Origin: Chlamydiae bacterium CG10_big_fil_rev_8_21_14_0_10_42_34
GTDB lineage: Bacteria; Chlamydiota; Chlamydiia; Chlamydiales; SM23-39
Direction of reading: 5' to 3'
Assembly: GCA_002773795.1 (NCBI GenBank)
Contig: PFAD01000016.1
Location: forward strand, 28,843-92,842
Length of the DNA: 64,000 nt
This document shows, in pieces, positions 15,954 through 24,771 of this stretch. Within the stretch, counting starts at the first letter, position 1. Every line of letters begins with the position of its first letter. The translations under genes and the position numbers were made by a program. The notes below the pieces were generated by a model. It was not told the origin of the DNA. It saw only the letters and a list, made by a program, of their open reading frames with translations, and did not search any database.

Positions 15954-17357
15954 ATGACAGAGAGAAAGAAGCATGATATAGCAGTAATCGGGGCAGGTCC
16001 TGGTGGATATGTAGCTGCAATAAGGGCTGCTCAGCTAGGAAAATCGGTCGCCTTAATAGAAAAAGAACTGCTTGGAGGCTGCTGTCTTAACGTAGGTTGC
16101 ATCCCAACAAAAACGCTTCTTACCAATGCTGCCGTGCTTCACCAAGTGAAAAAAGCAAACGATTTTGGAATTTCAACGGGCCCCATCTCATTTCATTACG
16201 ATCAAATGAAACAAAGAAAAGATCAAGTCATTACAAAAATCCGCAGCAGTTTAGAAGGCCTCATCCGTTCCAATAAAATTACGATTTATCGTGGCAATGC
16301 ACAATTTGAATCCCCAAAATTACTCAAAGTGCTCGGGCAAGATAATTTATTTATCGAATCGGAAAAAATCATCATCGCTACAGGGTCCGTCCCGCTTGAG
16401 ATCAAAGCGTTTCCTTTTGACCATAAACGGATCCTAAATTCCACCTCAATCCTAGAAGTTACTGAACTTCCCAAAAGTTTAGCAATTGTTGGCGGCGGCT
16501 ATATTGGCTGCGAATTTGCCTCACTGTTTGCAGAACTTGGTGTTAAAGTTACCATTTTCGAAGCTCTTCCCACTATTTTAGCAGCCCAAGGAACGCAAAT
16601 TGCGCAGTTCATGGCCAAAGTATTTACGGCAAAAGGGATCGATATTCAAACAAATGTAACTGTCAAAAATATTGAAAATAAGCAAGATCACGTCCACATC
16701 ACTTTAGCCGATGGGAAATCCATTGACGCAGACCTTGCGCTCGTATCTGTGGGGAGAAAAGTATACACCGAAGGGCTATGCCTTGAAAAAGCAGGACTTA
16801 AAACCAATGAGAAAGGCTTCATCGACACAAATGACCAGATGGAAACAGAGGTCAAAGGGATTTATGCGATCGGCGATGTGACTGGCAAGTGGATGCTTGC
16901 CCACGTTGCCTCTCATCAAGGAAGTGCTGCAGCGAGCAACGCTTGCGGAATCGAGACAAAAATGCACTACGAAGCAGTTCCAGCCGTTGTCTTCACCTCA
17001 CCGGAAATTGCAACCGTCGGCCTTACTCTCGAACAAGCTCAAAAGGCGGGATTTGATGCAACAGCCGGATCATTTCCCTTCCAAGCGCTCGGAAAAGCAC
17101 AAGCATCGATGGAAACTGAAGGGTTTGCGCAAATTGTCTCTGTGAAAAAAACAGGCCAAATTTTAGGTGCGATTGTGATTGGTCACGAAGCATCGAACCT
17201 TATTGGCGAAATGGCACTTGCAATCCAAAACGAACTCACGTTAGAGTCTGTGATAGAGACCATCCATGCCCACCCGACAATTGCAGAATGTTGGCATGAA
17301 GCAGCTCTCATTGCAAACGAAACACCGATTCACTTTCCACCCAAAGTAAAAAGATGA
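15954..17357 (+). CDS. lpdA: Dihydrolipoyl dehydrogenase (E3)
   Basis: LpdA reoxidises the lipoyl arms of 2-oxo acid dehydrogenase complexes and the glycine cleavage system, passing electrons through FAD to NAD+. The 467-residue protein has the FAD-binding GAGPGGYVAAIRAAQLG, the redox disulfide GGCCLNVGCIPTK, the NAD-binding GGGYIGCEFASLFAELG, a second FAD contact (GIYAIGDVTG) and the C-terminal His-Glu pair (HAHPTIAECWHEA). ATG 15954 has GGAGAG upstream and gives the family start; an in-frame start at 15930 would add eight residues. It overlaps lipA by 4 bp (ATGA), pairing lipoate synthesis with a lipoyl enzyme, as in Chlamydia. Confidence 0.97.
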   Translation: MTERKKHDIAVIGAGPGGYVAAIRAAQLGKSVALIEKELLGGCCLNVGCIPTKTLLTNAAVLHQVKKANDFGISTGPISFHYDQMKQRKDQVITKIRSSLEGLIRSNKITIYRGNAQFESPKLLKVLGQDNLFIESEKIIIATGSVPLEIKAFPFDHKRILNSTSILEVTELPKSLAIVGGGYIGCEFASLFAELGVKVTIFEALPTILAAQGTQIAQFMAKVFTAKGIDIQTNVTVKNIENKQDHVHITLADGKSIDADLALVSVGRKVYTEGLCLEKAGLKTNEKGFIDTNDQMETEVKGIYAIGDVTGKWMLAHVASHQGSAAASNACGIETKMHYEAVPAVVFTSPEIATVGLTLEQAQKAGFDATAGSFPFQALGKAQASMETEGFAQIVSVKKTGQILGAIVIGHEASNLIGEMALAIQNELTLESVIETIHAHPTIAECWHEAALIANETPIHFPPKVKR

Positions 17358-18277
17358 CGGACAAAAAACTTAACATTCTCCCATCAAATCCAGAAGAAGG
17401 TGTGGGTAGATTTCCTTCATGGCTCCACCGCAAACTTCCTGCCGGTGGTCAAATTTTTAAGACAAACGCAATCCTAGATAAATATAAACTCAATACCGTT
17501 TGCGAAGAGGCGAAATGCCCAAATCGTCTTGAATGCTACACAAAAAAAACTGCCACATTTCTCGCACTCGGCAAACAGTGCACTCGCAACTGTGGATTTT
17601 GCGACATCGACTTTAGCAAAAATCCCAAAGCGCCTGAAGCAGATGAGCCACACCGCATTGCAATGTCTGTAAAAGAGTTAGGACTTAAACACGTAGTCAT
17701 CACTATGGTGGCAAGGGATGATCTTCCCGATCAAGGGGCAAATCAAATTGCCTCAATCATCCGCGCCACTAGAGACCTTAACCCGGAAGTCACCATCGAA
17801 GTGCTCACCTCGGACTTTTCTGGCGATGTAAAGCTGCTTTACATCATCTTAAATGAAGAGCCAGAAATCTTTAATCACAATATCGAAACCATAAGAGCCC
17901 TTTCCCCTCGAGTTCGCCATAAAGCTGAATACGACAGGTCCCTCTCACTTTTAAAAAGTGCAAAAGAATCGGGTAAAGTTGCCTACGTTAAATCGGGCAT
18001 TATGGTAGGTCTTGGCGAGACAGAGTCACAAGTCAAAGAGACCCTTGAAGACTTAGCCAAGGTGGGCTGCGATGTGATCACAATAGGGCAATACCTACAG
18101 GCCAGCCGCATCAAGCTTAGAGTCAAGGACTTCGTCCACCCAGATCAATTCAAGGCCTACGAAGAGTACGGACTGAGCCTTGGGGTCAGACACGTTTACT
18201 CAGGCCCCTTCGTGAGATCGAGCTACAACGCCAACCTGTTCGTACCCGGCAAAGCCGAGCCCATTATATCCCAGTAA
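17354..18277 (+). CDS. lipA: Lipoyl synthase
   Basis: LipA inserts two sulfurs into protein-bound octanoyl groups using radical SAM chemistry. The 307-residue protein has both cluster motifs: the auxiliary cluster Cys set CEEAKCPNRLEC and the radical-SAM CTRNCGFC. Conserved MVARDDLPDQGA, IFNHNIETI, KSGIMVGLGET, IGQYLQ and the C-terminal PFVRSSY complete the fold. The start codon overlaps the lpdA stop. A copy of the 17-bp palindrome lies within the gene (17827-17843) and encodes VKLLY right after DFSGD. The spacing around it matches the E. coli LipA family without an evident insertion, so the DNA word seems to have been accommodated by substitution. Confidence 0.97.
   Translation: MTDKKLNILPSNPEEGVGRFPSWLHRKLPAGGQIFKTNAILDKYKLNTVCEEAKCPNRLECYTKKTATFLALGKQCTRNCGFCDIDFSKNPKAPEADEPHRIAMSVKELGLKHVVITMVARDDLPDQGANQIASIIRATRDLNPEVTIEVLTSDFSGDVKLLYIILNEEPEIFNHNIETIRALSPRVRHKAEYDRSLSLLKSAKESGKVAYVKSGIMVGLGETESQVKETLEDLAKVGCDVITIGQYLQASRIKLRVKDFVHPDQFKAYEEYGLSLGVRHVYSGPFVRSSYNANLFVPGKAEPIISQ
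17827..17843. repeat. Dispersed 17-bp palindrome, copy 3
   Basis: TGTAAAGCTGCTTTACA inside lipA. With its flanks GA/TC the palindrome extends to 10-bp arms (GATGTAAAGC ... GCTTTACATC). Read in frame as VKLLY. Confidence 0.9.
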
Positions 18278-18308
18278 TTTCACATTAAATCGACCGGATT
18301 ACAATAAA

Positions 18309-18337
18309 TTGATTTAATCTAAAGATTAACGTATAAT
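18309..18337 (+). promoter_or_regulatory. Near-consensus sigma-70-type promoter for the 18366 gene
   Basis: TTGATT (18309-18314) and a perfect TATAAT (18332-18337) with a 17-bp spacer. AAAGGA follows before the ATG at 18366. The gene thus has its own promoter and does not depend on the lpdA-lipA transcript. Confidence 0.8.
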
Positions 18338-18365
18338 AACTTCAATTAATTAAAGGATTTTATAT

Positions 18366-19853
18366 ATGTCTTTAGACGTGAAACCTACTATTTATATTAA
18401 CGAGCAACATCTAGACCAACCTAGCGCCCCCGCTGAACTCAAAGCTCCACAAGTGATTGGTGATATTTGGGCAAGAATGCAAGCCGCTTTAAAAGCTAAT
18501 AATCTACCTCATGCAACCGAGTTAATGGCAAAGCTTGGGGTTACAGAAACAGATAAGACCGCCCAACAACTACTTATCCCCATACTCAACGCCGCTTTGA
18601 ACGAAAATGTAAAGATCGTTCCCGCAGAAGACGAAGAGTGCTCTGGGGTATACTTCCTTTCACTTGCAAACGAAGAACCCTTTGCAGTTTTTAAAATTGG
18701 CGAAAAAAGGGCCCGAACAGAATTGTTAGTTCGACACATAGCACACAAAGTGGGCCTTGAAAAACATGCAATTCCTGGAATTTTCTGCTCTATTGCAAAC
18801 CCGGATTTTTCCAAAGGCGAAACAACTGTGGAACTGTGGAATGGAAATAAAAAGTTGTACGAACACCTAAATAATAAGCATACTTCCTATAGCGAATCTG
18901 TCTCTATTGATAATTTTGGCCTAGAAAACCCACCTACTATCACTGGAATTTTAGAGCCTTTTGTTTCAACAAAGGGTGAATTAGACGTTGAAAATTTTGC
19001 TAGCATGACGGCTTTTGCGTTAATCGTGGGACTCAGAGATGCGAAACTCGATGGAATCGTAGGTTCCATGTTCATTGATAATGAAGAGTGTATGCCAGCA
19101 CGATTACACCCTTTAAGTAGTCCTGAAAAACACCCTGCAGCAACCCACCTACCTTACCTAAAGCACCCATTAGCGGAAAAAAGCATTCCTCTCGCAACAA
19201 TCGAGTCTTTATACAAAACCTTATCAAACCTAGACATTCGCCCACTTTTAAATGAATTAGCAACACAGAAAGTTCTGTATAGAGATTCTATTGCAGAAAG
19301 TATCGATCTTGACGATGATGGGTGGGATCACGGAGGCTGCTATGTTAAAATTGATGACATTTCCAGAAACGCATTAGATATATACCCCAAAATTGACCTC
19401 ACTGATGAGCGTCTTGTTTCGGAAAGACAACTCACCACTTGTTCTCACCGAATTTCCAAATTATTGAGCTTTTTCGAGACTTGCATGGTCAATCAAGAAA
19501 GCCCCAATGCAATCGATATGGTTTGCGCAGTTGATGAACACTTTGCTAAACATTTTAACGGGCTTAGCGATCCTGATAGCGACAGAATACATCAACGCTT
19601 ACGCCATTTTGTGGTTGGAGCCCAAAGCCCTGCTAAGTCATTCTCCCTCCCATTTTGTAGAGATTTATTCTCCGTACCTAGCTCAAAGGATTCATCCAAT
19701 CCAAGTAGTGGCGAACCATCTTCTGATACGCCACCCCCACAGAATTTTGGAGCAATAGTCCCAAAATCCGCCTTTTCACCTTGGAACTCTCAACAAACAT
19801 CTAATGTCACTTCGCCCCGAACAGCAGAAGACGAAAAAAAAGAATCAGACTAG
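18366..19853 (+). CDS. PI3/PI4-kinase-like protein, effector candidate
   Basis: A 495-residue protein without a close relative that I recognise. Residues 93-135 (SGVYFLSLANEEPFAVFKIG then EKRARTELLVRHIAHKVGLE) resemble the N-lobe of phosphatidylinositol 3-/4-kinases and related atypical kinases: GxYFL, an ATP-binding FK (Lys110) and an R-x-E helix (Glu119). Residues 210-240 (ALIVGLRDAKLDGIVGSMFI) and PARLHPL sit where the catalytic and metal-binding segments would be, but the canonical DRHxxN is not intact. The C-terminus (after about 440) is Ser/Pro-rich and disordered. Its own strong promoter and the eukaryote-like fold make a secreted effector plausible. The kinase assignment rests on pattern similarity only. 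Confidence 0.55.
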   Translation: MSLDVKPTIYINEQHLDQPSAPAELKAPQVIGDIWARMQAALKANNLPHATELMAKLGVTETDKTAQQLLIPILNAALNENVKIVPAEDEECSGVYFLSLANEEPFAVFKIGEKRARTELLVRHIAHKVGLEKHAIPGIFCSIANPDFSKGETTVELWNGNKKLYEHLNNKHTSYSESVSIDNFGLENPPTITGILEPFVSTKGELDVENFASMTAFALIVGLRDAKLDGIVGSMFIDNEECMPARLHPLSSPEKHPAATHLPYLKHPLAEKSIPLATIESLYKTLSNLDIRPLLNELATQKVLYRDSIAESIDLDDDGWDHGGCYVKIDDISRNALDIYPKIDLTDERLVSERQLTTCSHRISKLLSFFETCMVNQESPNAIDMVCAVDEHFAKHFNGLSDPDSDRIHQRLRHFVVGAQSPAKSFSLPFCRDLFSVPSSKDSSNPSSGEPSSDTPPPQNFGAIVPKSAFSPWNSQQTSNVTSPRTAEDEKKESD

Positions 19854-19886
19854 CCAGATAATCCTTTCCGCGTTATAGGGGAAGGT

Positions 19887-21164
19887 ATGCGCAAACAATC
19901 GATTGAAGTTGCTACGATCATCCTTGCCGGCGGGCAAGGAACACGGCTGCATCCATTGACCATTCATCATTCAAAACCAGCTGTTGCCTATGGAGGACGC
20001 TACCGTCTTATAGACATACCCATCTCAAATTCCATCAACTCTGATTTCCGCCAGATCTTTGTCATAGCACAGTATTTATCCGATGAATTGCAACACCACA
20101 TCAATCAGACCTACCATTTCGACGTCTACAATCCAGGCTCAATTGATGTATTAACACCGCAGCTTAATGAAAAAGGGGAAAAAGAGTGGTTTAATGGAAC
20201 GGCTGATGCGGTGCGCAAAAATCTCCCCACAATTTTAAAGTCATCTGCCGATTACTTTCTTATTTTATCGGGGGATCAGCTCTACAACATCAATTTTCAG
20301 TATCTTTTAACATTCGCCCAATCAAAAAATGCAGACTTAACCATTGCGAGCATCCCTGTTCTTGAAAAAGAGGCAAGAAGGATGGGCCTTCTCAAGATTG
20401 ATAAAGACTGTACGATTACCGATTTCATAGAAAAACCTAAAAATGGGATTGAAGATTTTGAAATTCCCCGAGAGTTTTTTGAAGAGTGGAAAATCAAACC
20501 CAGCAAAGATCCTCTTTATCTCGGCTCAATGGGGATCTACGTATTTAAAAGAGAAACACTAGAAGCTCTCTTAGAGCATGACAAGCGAGAGGATTTTGGC
20601 TACCACCTCATTCACACGGCGGTAAAGCATAAAAAAACTTCCGCTTTTGTCTTCGGGGGCTATTGGGAAGATATCGGAACTGTCGCATCGTATTATGAGG
20701 CAAATCTCGTCTTAACTCGCGCGAAAGAGGGACTCGATATTTATGACGAAACAAACCCCATTTATACAAGACCCACCTTTCTCCCTGGTCCTAGGATTAA
20801 ACAGACAAAAGTGACTCAATCCATTATTTGTGAAGGGTGCATTATCGAAGCTGATGAAATTTCTAACTGTGTTATTGGTCTTCGGACACACATAAAGCGT
20901 GGCTCTATCATTCGAGATACCGTCATTTTAGGAAATCACTTCTACATGCCGCCCCTTCACGAGAAAAAAGATGAGCACTATTGGATTGGTGAAAACTGTC
21001 TCATTGAAAAGACAATTATCGATGAACACGTGCAAATCGGCAACAATGTGAAGCTCATCAACAAGGCCAAGCATACCCACTTTGATGGTGAGGGGATCTT
21101 TGTTCGTGATGGAATTATCATCGTCACTTCAGGGACAAAGCTTCCCAACAACTTCGAATTTTAG
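19887..21164 (+). CDS. glgC: Glucose-1-phosphate adenylyltransferase
   Basis: GlgC makes ADP-glucose, the donor for bacterial glycogen synthesis. The 425-residue protein has the nucleotidyltransferase signature ILAGGQGTRLHPLT, the conserved KPAVAYGGRYRLIDIPISN, WFNGTADAV, FLILSGDQLYNI and the left-handed beta-helix C-terminal domain (EISNCVIGLRTHIKRGSIIR). Length and motifs fit allosteric GlgC enzymes. A metallophosphoesterase gene follows at once, as with CT489-CT488 in Chlamydia. Chlamydiae are known to make glycogen, so this fits the lineage. Other glg genes are not in the window. Confidence 0.96.
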   Translation: MRKQSIEVATIILAGGQGTRLHPLTIHHSKPAVAYGGRYRLIDIPISNSINSDFRQIFVIAQYLSDELQHHINQTYHFDVYNPGSIDVLTPQLNEKGEKEWFNGTADAVRKNLPTILKSSADYFLILSGDQLYNINFQYLLTFAQSKNADLTIASIPVLEKEARRMGLLKIDKDCTITDFIEKPKNGIEDFEIPREFFEEWKIKPSKDPLYLGSMGIYVFKRETLEALLEHDKREDFGYHLIHTAVKHKKTSAFVFGGYWEDIGTVASYYEANLVLTRAKEGLDIYDETNPIYTRPTFLPGPRIKQTKVTQSIICEGCIIEADEISNCVIGLRTHIKRGSIIRDTVILGNHFYMPPLHEKKDEHYWIGENCLIEKTIIDEHVQIGNNVKLINKAKHTHFDGEGIFVRDGIIIVTSGTKLPNNFEF

Positions 21165-21177
21165 TATATACTTTCAT

Positions 21178-21930
21178 ATGCGTATTTGGGCCATTGGCGA
21201 TCTTCACTTAAGTTTCGGCGTAGAAAATAAAAGCATGGAGATCTTTGGCCCCAATTGGGAAGACCATGCGAAAAAAATCGCATCGAACTGGAAAAGTATG
21301 ATTCATGCAGATGATCTCGTACTTGTCCCGGGCGATCTTTCTTGGGCACTTAAAGTTCAAGAAGCTGTACCCGATCTTCAGTGGGTCCATGAGCTTCCTG
21401 GCACCAAAGTGATGATTAAAGGAAATCACGACTACTGGTGGGGCTCTTTAAGTAAAATTGCACCCGTTCTTCCCCCGTCAATTCACCTGATCCAAAACAA
21501 CGTCTTTAATTGGAAAGATGTGACAATTGGAGGCGCGCGCCTATGGGATACGCCCGAGTACTCGTTTAAAGAGTTCATCGAGTTTAGAGAAAACCCAAAA
21601 GCAAAAGCGAAGGATCCAGAAGAGCTAGTTCAAGAAGAATTTGCCCAAAAAATCTTTGATCGAGAACTCGAACGATTAAAAATGAGTCTAAAGGGGTTAA
21701 ACCCAGAGGCCAGCTTACGCCTAGCGATGACTCATTATCCCCCCATCGGTGCAGATCTTCAGCCATCGCGTGCAGCGCAAATTTTAGAACAAAACAACGT
21801 GGAAGTATGTGTTTTTGGACACCTACACAACTTAAAGCCAAACCTACCTATGTTTGGGGCAACAAGAGGCGTGCGCTACGTCTTGGCGTCATGCGACTAT
21901 ATCCACTTTCAGCCTATTGCCGTTCTTTAA
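21178..21930 (+). CDS. Metallophosphoesterase of the calcineurin-like family
   Basis: A 250-residue cytoplasmic hydrolase with the full dimetal motif set: GDLHLS, VPGDLSW, IKGNHDYWW, LAMTHYPP and FGHLH. I chose ATG 21178 (MRIWAIGDLHL), 13 bp after glgC; an upstream in-frame start would overlap glgC and add residues outside the fold. The substrate is unknown, although the family covers nucleotidases and phosphodiesterases. The place next to glgC is conserved in Chlamydia. The 3' end overlaps the frameshifted minus-strand gene by 4 bp. Confidence 0.9.
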   Translation: MRIWAIGDLHLSFGVENKSMEIFGPNWEDHAKKIASNWKSMIHADDLVLVPGDLSWALKVQEAVPDLQWVHELPGTKVMIKGNHDYWWGSLSKIAPVLPPSIHLIQNNVFNWKDVTIGGARLWDTPEYSFKEFIEFRENPKAKAKDPEELVQEEFAQKIFDRELERLKMSLKGLNPEASLRLAMTHYPPIGADLQPSRAAQILEQNNVEVCVFGHLHNLKPNLPMFGATRGVRYVLASCDYIHFQPIAVL

Positions 21931-22299
21931 CCTTGAAGAATATCGTGACGAATGTTTCCAAGTGCGACACCAATATCTTTTTCAAAGTGTTCAACATCAA
22001 AAGTGTTATCGCTTGATAACGCTGCCTTCAAACCTTCTGCATAAGTAACAAGTCCCTTAAAGTCTTGGTAAAAGTTTGGGGCGCTTACTGGAGGATGTTT
22101 CACTGTTTTTTGCTAATTTATCCATCTCTTTTGCTAAATGGATAACTTTATCTAGATCATGGATTGCATTTTGAGGATGCTCTTTCATATCAGCTAAAAG
22201 CTTTTCGATTTGCATAAAATCATTGTTCAACTTTTGCCACACACTTTCTTGGGGAGGCTGCTGAGATGGATTGTTTAAATTGACGTTATTGATAACCAT
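21927..22299 (-). pseudogene. Small helical protein gene split by a frameshift at an A6 run
   Basis: Two overlapping reading frames together encode what looks like one protein of about 122 residues. Frame one starts at ATG 22299 (AGGTGAT upstream) with MVINNVNLNNPSQQPPQESV and reads through DKVIHLAKEMDKLAK, then ends at 22057 after 80 residues with an unlikely basic tail. The other frame, open from about 22116 to the TAA at 21927, encodes a natural-looking helical sequence (NFYQDFKGLVTYAEGLKAAL, ending IRHDILQG). The switch point is a run of six A on the minus strand (22106-22111). Removing one A would fuse the frames. Mutation, sequencing error or slippage are all possible. No family is recognised. 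Confidence 0.7.
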
Positions 22300-22379
22300 A
22301 GATCACCTTTCATTACCTATAATACACGTTGTATCACAGAATAATTAAAGCTTACATAAATAAGGCAATCAACTAATGT

Positions 22380-23333
22380 CTAGCTGGTTGCAAGGAGGTC
22401 TTTAAGGATTTTAAGCTCTTCTGGACGGATCGGAGCGTCTTTTCTCTTATCTATGAGCTTTTGGATTTTTTCTTCCATGTCATCCAAATCAAGTCGTCGA
22501 TAATAATCGGCAACCATTGCCATAAGATCATTTAATTCATCAGACTCAGCTAGCAAGGGGAGCGCTTTATTGACTGCGAGGGAAAATAGCTCATGTTCTC
22601 CATTGAAAGAAAGAAATCGGACGATTTCTAAAATCAAAAGGAGCTCTAGATCACTTTCTAAAAGTTTGCGTATGCCTGTATTTGCATCGTTGGAATCAGT
22701 AAAGCCAAGGAGCCTTACACGTAAAAAATCAAACCAAAGCGGCTCTAAAATATAGGGAGAAAACCCCTCCACCAATTCAGAAGCATAAAGAGAATTACCA
22801 CTATCTAAAAGATCTGAAATGTATTCATATAAAAAGCTTTCAAGGTCATGCGCACAGTATTCGCAAATCGCCGTAAAGACAGCTTCTGGCTCAGCTCCTG
22901 CATCTGTATTTTCTTCCAAAACTTCCAGCAAATTTGCCAAAGCATCTTGGATCAGTTCATCACTTTTCAAGTCCTCTTGATCATATAAGGAGATTCGATA
23001 ATCGATCTCATCACAAAAAATCGAAAGGGATTGCTTTTCAGGCAAAAGACGGCGCCAAACTTCGAAGATCAATAAATAAAGAGGGTCTCGGTCAGCTTCG
23101 GAAATATCATCGGGCAAAAGGAGATCGGCGAGCTCTTCGGGTGTATCACAAGGGTCTGAAAACTGATGGAAACCTGCCTTATCAAGTCTTATTCCCGATT
23201 TCTCAAGGCGAGCAAAAAGCTCATCCAAAGGGATCGATCGGAAGTCCTGTAAAGCCCAAGAATCCACCTTAACTGAAGGATCTTCAGCTGCATTTAATCG
23301 CAAAAGATTGTAAAGAGCTTTAGTCTGCACCAT
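22380..23333 (-). CDS. Hypothetical acidic helical protein, 317 residues
   Basis: I do not recognise this protein. It is strongly acidic and leucine-rich (for example SDELIQDALANLLEVLEENT, LLESDLELLLILEIVRFLSF), predicted almost entirely helical, without a signal peptide or clear membrane segment. It could be a helical-repeat scaffold or chaperone-like protein. It lies behind the frameshifted small gene's region on the same strand (that gene is downstream, 80 bp away) and divergent from a pseudopilin gene. Nothing in the sequence points to a catalytic function. Confidence 0.7.
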   Translation of the reverse strand: MVQTKALYNLLRLNAAEDPSVKVDSWALQDFRSIPLDELFARLEKSGIRLDKAGFHQFSDPCDTPEELADLLLPDDISEADRDPLYLLIFEVWRRLLPEKQSLSIFCDEIDYRISLYDQEDLKSDELIQDALANLLEVLEENTDAGAEPEAVFTAICEYCAHDLESFLYEYISDLLDSGNSLYASELVEGFSPYILEPLWFDFLRVRLLGFTDSNDANTGIRKLLESDLELLLILEIVRFLSFNGEHELFSLAVNKALPLLAESDELNDLMAMVADYYRRLDLDDMEEKIQKLIDKRKDAPIRPEELKILKDLLATS

Positions 23334-23405
23334 AATTCCTCATATTATAGAACAGAAATAAAAATATTTCAACTTTTTATTCCAAGACATTATAATCGAG
23401 GCCTT

Positions 23406-23834
23406 ATGAAAAAAAGATCATTCCTTCTTTTAGAGGTTTTATTTGCTTTTACCCTGGTTATTGTTTGTGCGGTCCCGCTTGTCAAGCAGCCCTTAAAGCT
23501 CTACAGGAGCGAGTTAGAATACCTTGAAAAAATGGAGTTAGAGCGGCTTGCAGACTGGACGTTCACAGAAATCAAAGAAAGTTTATTGAAAAATGAGATC
23601 CTCTGGGAGAAAATCCCCACTAAAAACGAGAAATCGGCCCTTTTTCCCCTCTCAGCCAAAACGATAGAAATTCCAGGCTCTAAAAACAAACAGATCAAGA
23701 GGCAGTTTTTTTTGAAGTGCCGGGGAGAGAAAAGAGGGAAAAAAGATGAAATTTACCGCCAATTAGGGATCTGCATCTACTTAAATGAGTCCCCCTATTG
23801 GTATCGTCTCCCGATTCAAAAAGTTTCTTTATAG
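23406..23834 (+). CDS. Type II secretion pseudopilin-like protein
   Basis: A 142-residue protein with a type IV prepilin N-terminus: a short basic leader (MKKRS), then FLLLEVLFAFTLVIVCAVPL, with the key glutamate at position +5 after cleavage between Ser and Phe. The leader would be cut by the prepilin peptidase and the hydrophobic helix packed into the pseudopilus. Only the N-terminus is family-like; the rest is short and basic, so the class (GspH, I or J) is not certain. In Chlamydia, pseudopilin genes cluster upstream of gspD-G. Here the set is spread out, with an unknown gene and an OPT transporter before the next pseudopilin. Confidence 0.75.
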   Translation: MKKRSFLLLEVLFAFTLVIVCAVPLVKQPLKLYRSELEYLEKMELERLADWTFTEIKESLLKNEILWEKIPTKNEKSALFPLSAKTIEIPGSKNKQIKRQFFLKCRGEKRGKKDEIYRQLGICIYLNESPYWYRLPIQKVSL

Positions 23835-24643
23835 ACGGGGTATACATCGCATTCCAAACTTCGCCGCTCCCCATTAAATACGTTTTTCACTAAATGTTCG
23901 CTCATCTTTGTGTAGAGTTGAAATTGAATTAAATAAGGCCCTCCAGTGATGTCGCCGTAAGGATTGAAAAAATAATAACTCACACGATCTCGAGGCTTAG
24001 AAATAAAAATACCGTAAGTATTAACTAAGGCTGCAATTTTAGTAAAAACAACCCCCAGAAGATTTTTTTCCTCTTTTTTCATTTTATTTATCAAAATTTC
24101 AAAAGTAGAGTTTAGTTCTGTAAGCGTTTTTCCATCTTCAGCAATTTCTTCATTAGCAGTTGATAAATTCAGTTTTTTCAAGTTCTGCTTTTGCTTCAGT
24201 AATTCCTTACAATTAAAAGAGCTACCTTGATACGACGTGATATGCTTTCTATAATCTTTTAAGCCTACTTTTACAATTTGACTCAAGTCATCACTTAAAA
24301 CTTCACCTTCATGTAAAAATTTCTCCCAAAGCATCTCAATTGATTGAACGACGACAAAAAAACCAGCCTGTGCATTGACGCCCATAGGATTAAGTCTCCA
24401 CACTTTAGCCCTATGAAACCTCTCGCGCCTCTCTGATATCCTTTGCCTTTCCACTTCTTTTCTTTTTTCTAACCGTTCTTGATATTCGAGATCATTTCTA
24501 GAAAGGACAAATGGCTCTGGTTCATCTTTTACACAGCAGGAAAACAAATTACAGAAGGATTTTATGACTCCGTTAGAAGTTTCGGCATTTCCTTCACTAC
24601 TCGGTCTAATAAGACGTTCTTTTTCACCAATGGATGTTGTCAC
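23816..24643 (-). CDS. Hypothetical protein, 275 residues
   Basis: I do not recognise this protein. It starts with GTG at 24643 with a perfect AGGAGG six bases upstream. A Cys-rich patch (FCNLFSCCVKD, about residues 30-40) precedes a very basic predicted coiled coil (YQERLEKRKEVERQRISERR, about 54-73). The second half has a compact part with VSYYFFNPYGDITGGPYLIQ. There is no signal peptide. It sits between two pseudopilin loci in the opposite orientation and overlaps the first by 19 bp, so it probably entered or was rearranged after the secretion genes were laid out. An effector or lineage-specific role is possible. Confidence 0.65.
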   Translation of the reverse strand: MTTSIGEKERLIRPSSEGNAETSNGVIKSFCNLFSCCVKDEPEPFVLSRNDLEYQERLEKRKEVERQRISERRERFHRAKVWRLNPMGVNAQAGFFVVVQSIEMLWEKFLHEGEVLSDDLSQIVKVGLKDYRKHITSYQGSSFNCKELLKQKQNLKKLNLSTANEEIAEDGKTLTELNSTFEILINKMKKEEKNLLGVVFTKIAALVNTYGIFISKPRDRVSYYFFNPYGDITGGPYLIQFQLYTKMSEHLVKNVFNGERRSLECDVYPVYKETF

Positions 24644-24771
24644 TTAAAGCCTCCTGATAAATGGAGAGGCATGTTACTGATACATACTTGATTTGGTAAA
24701 GAAATTTTTTACCTTTATCTGGAATAATAACTCTAAAGATGGCATAGGTTGAGGAAACTCAAGGATCTAAT

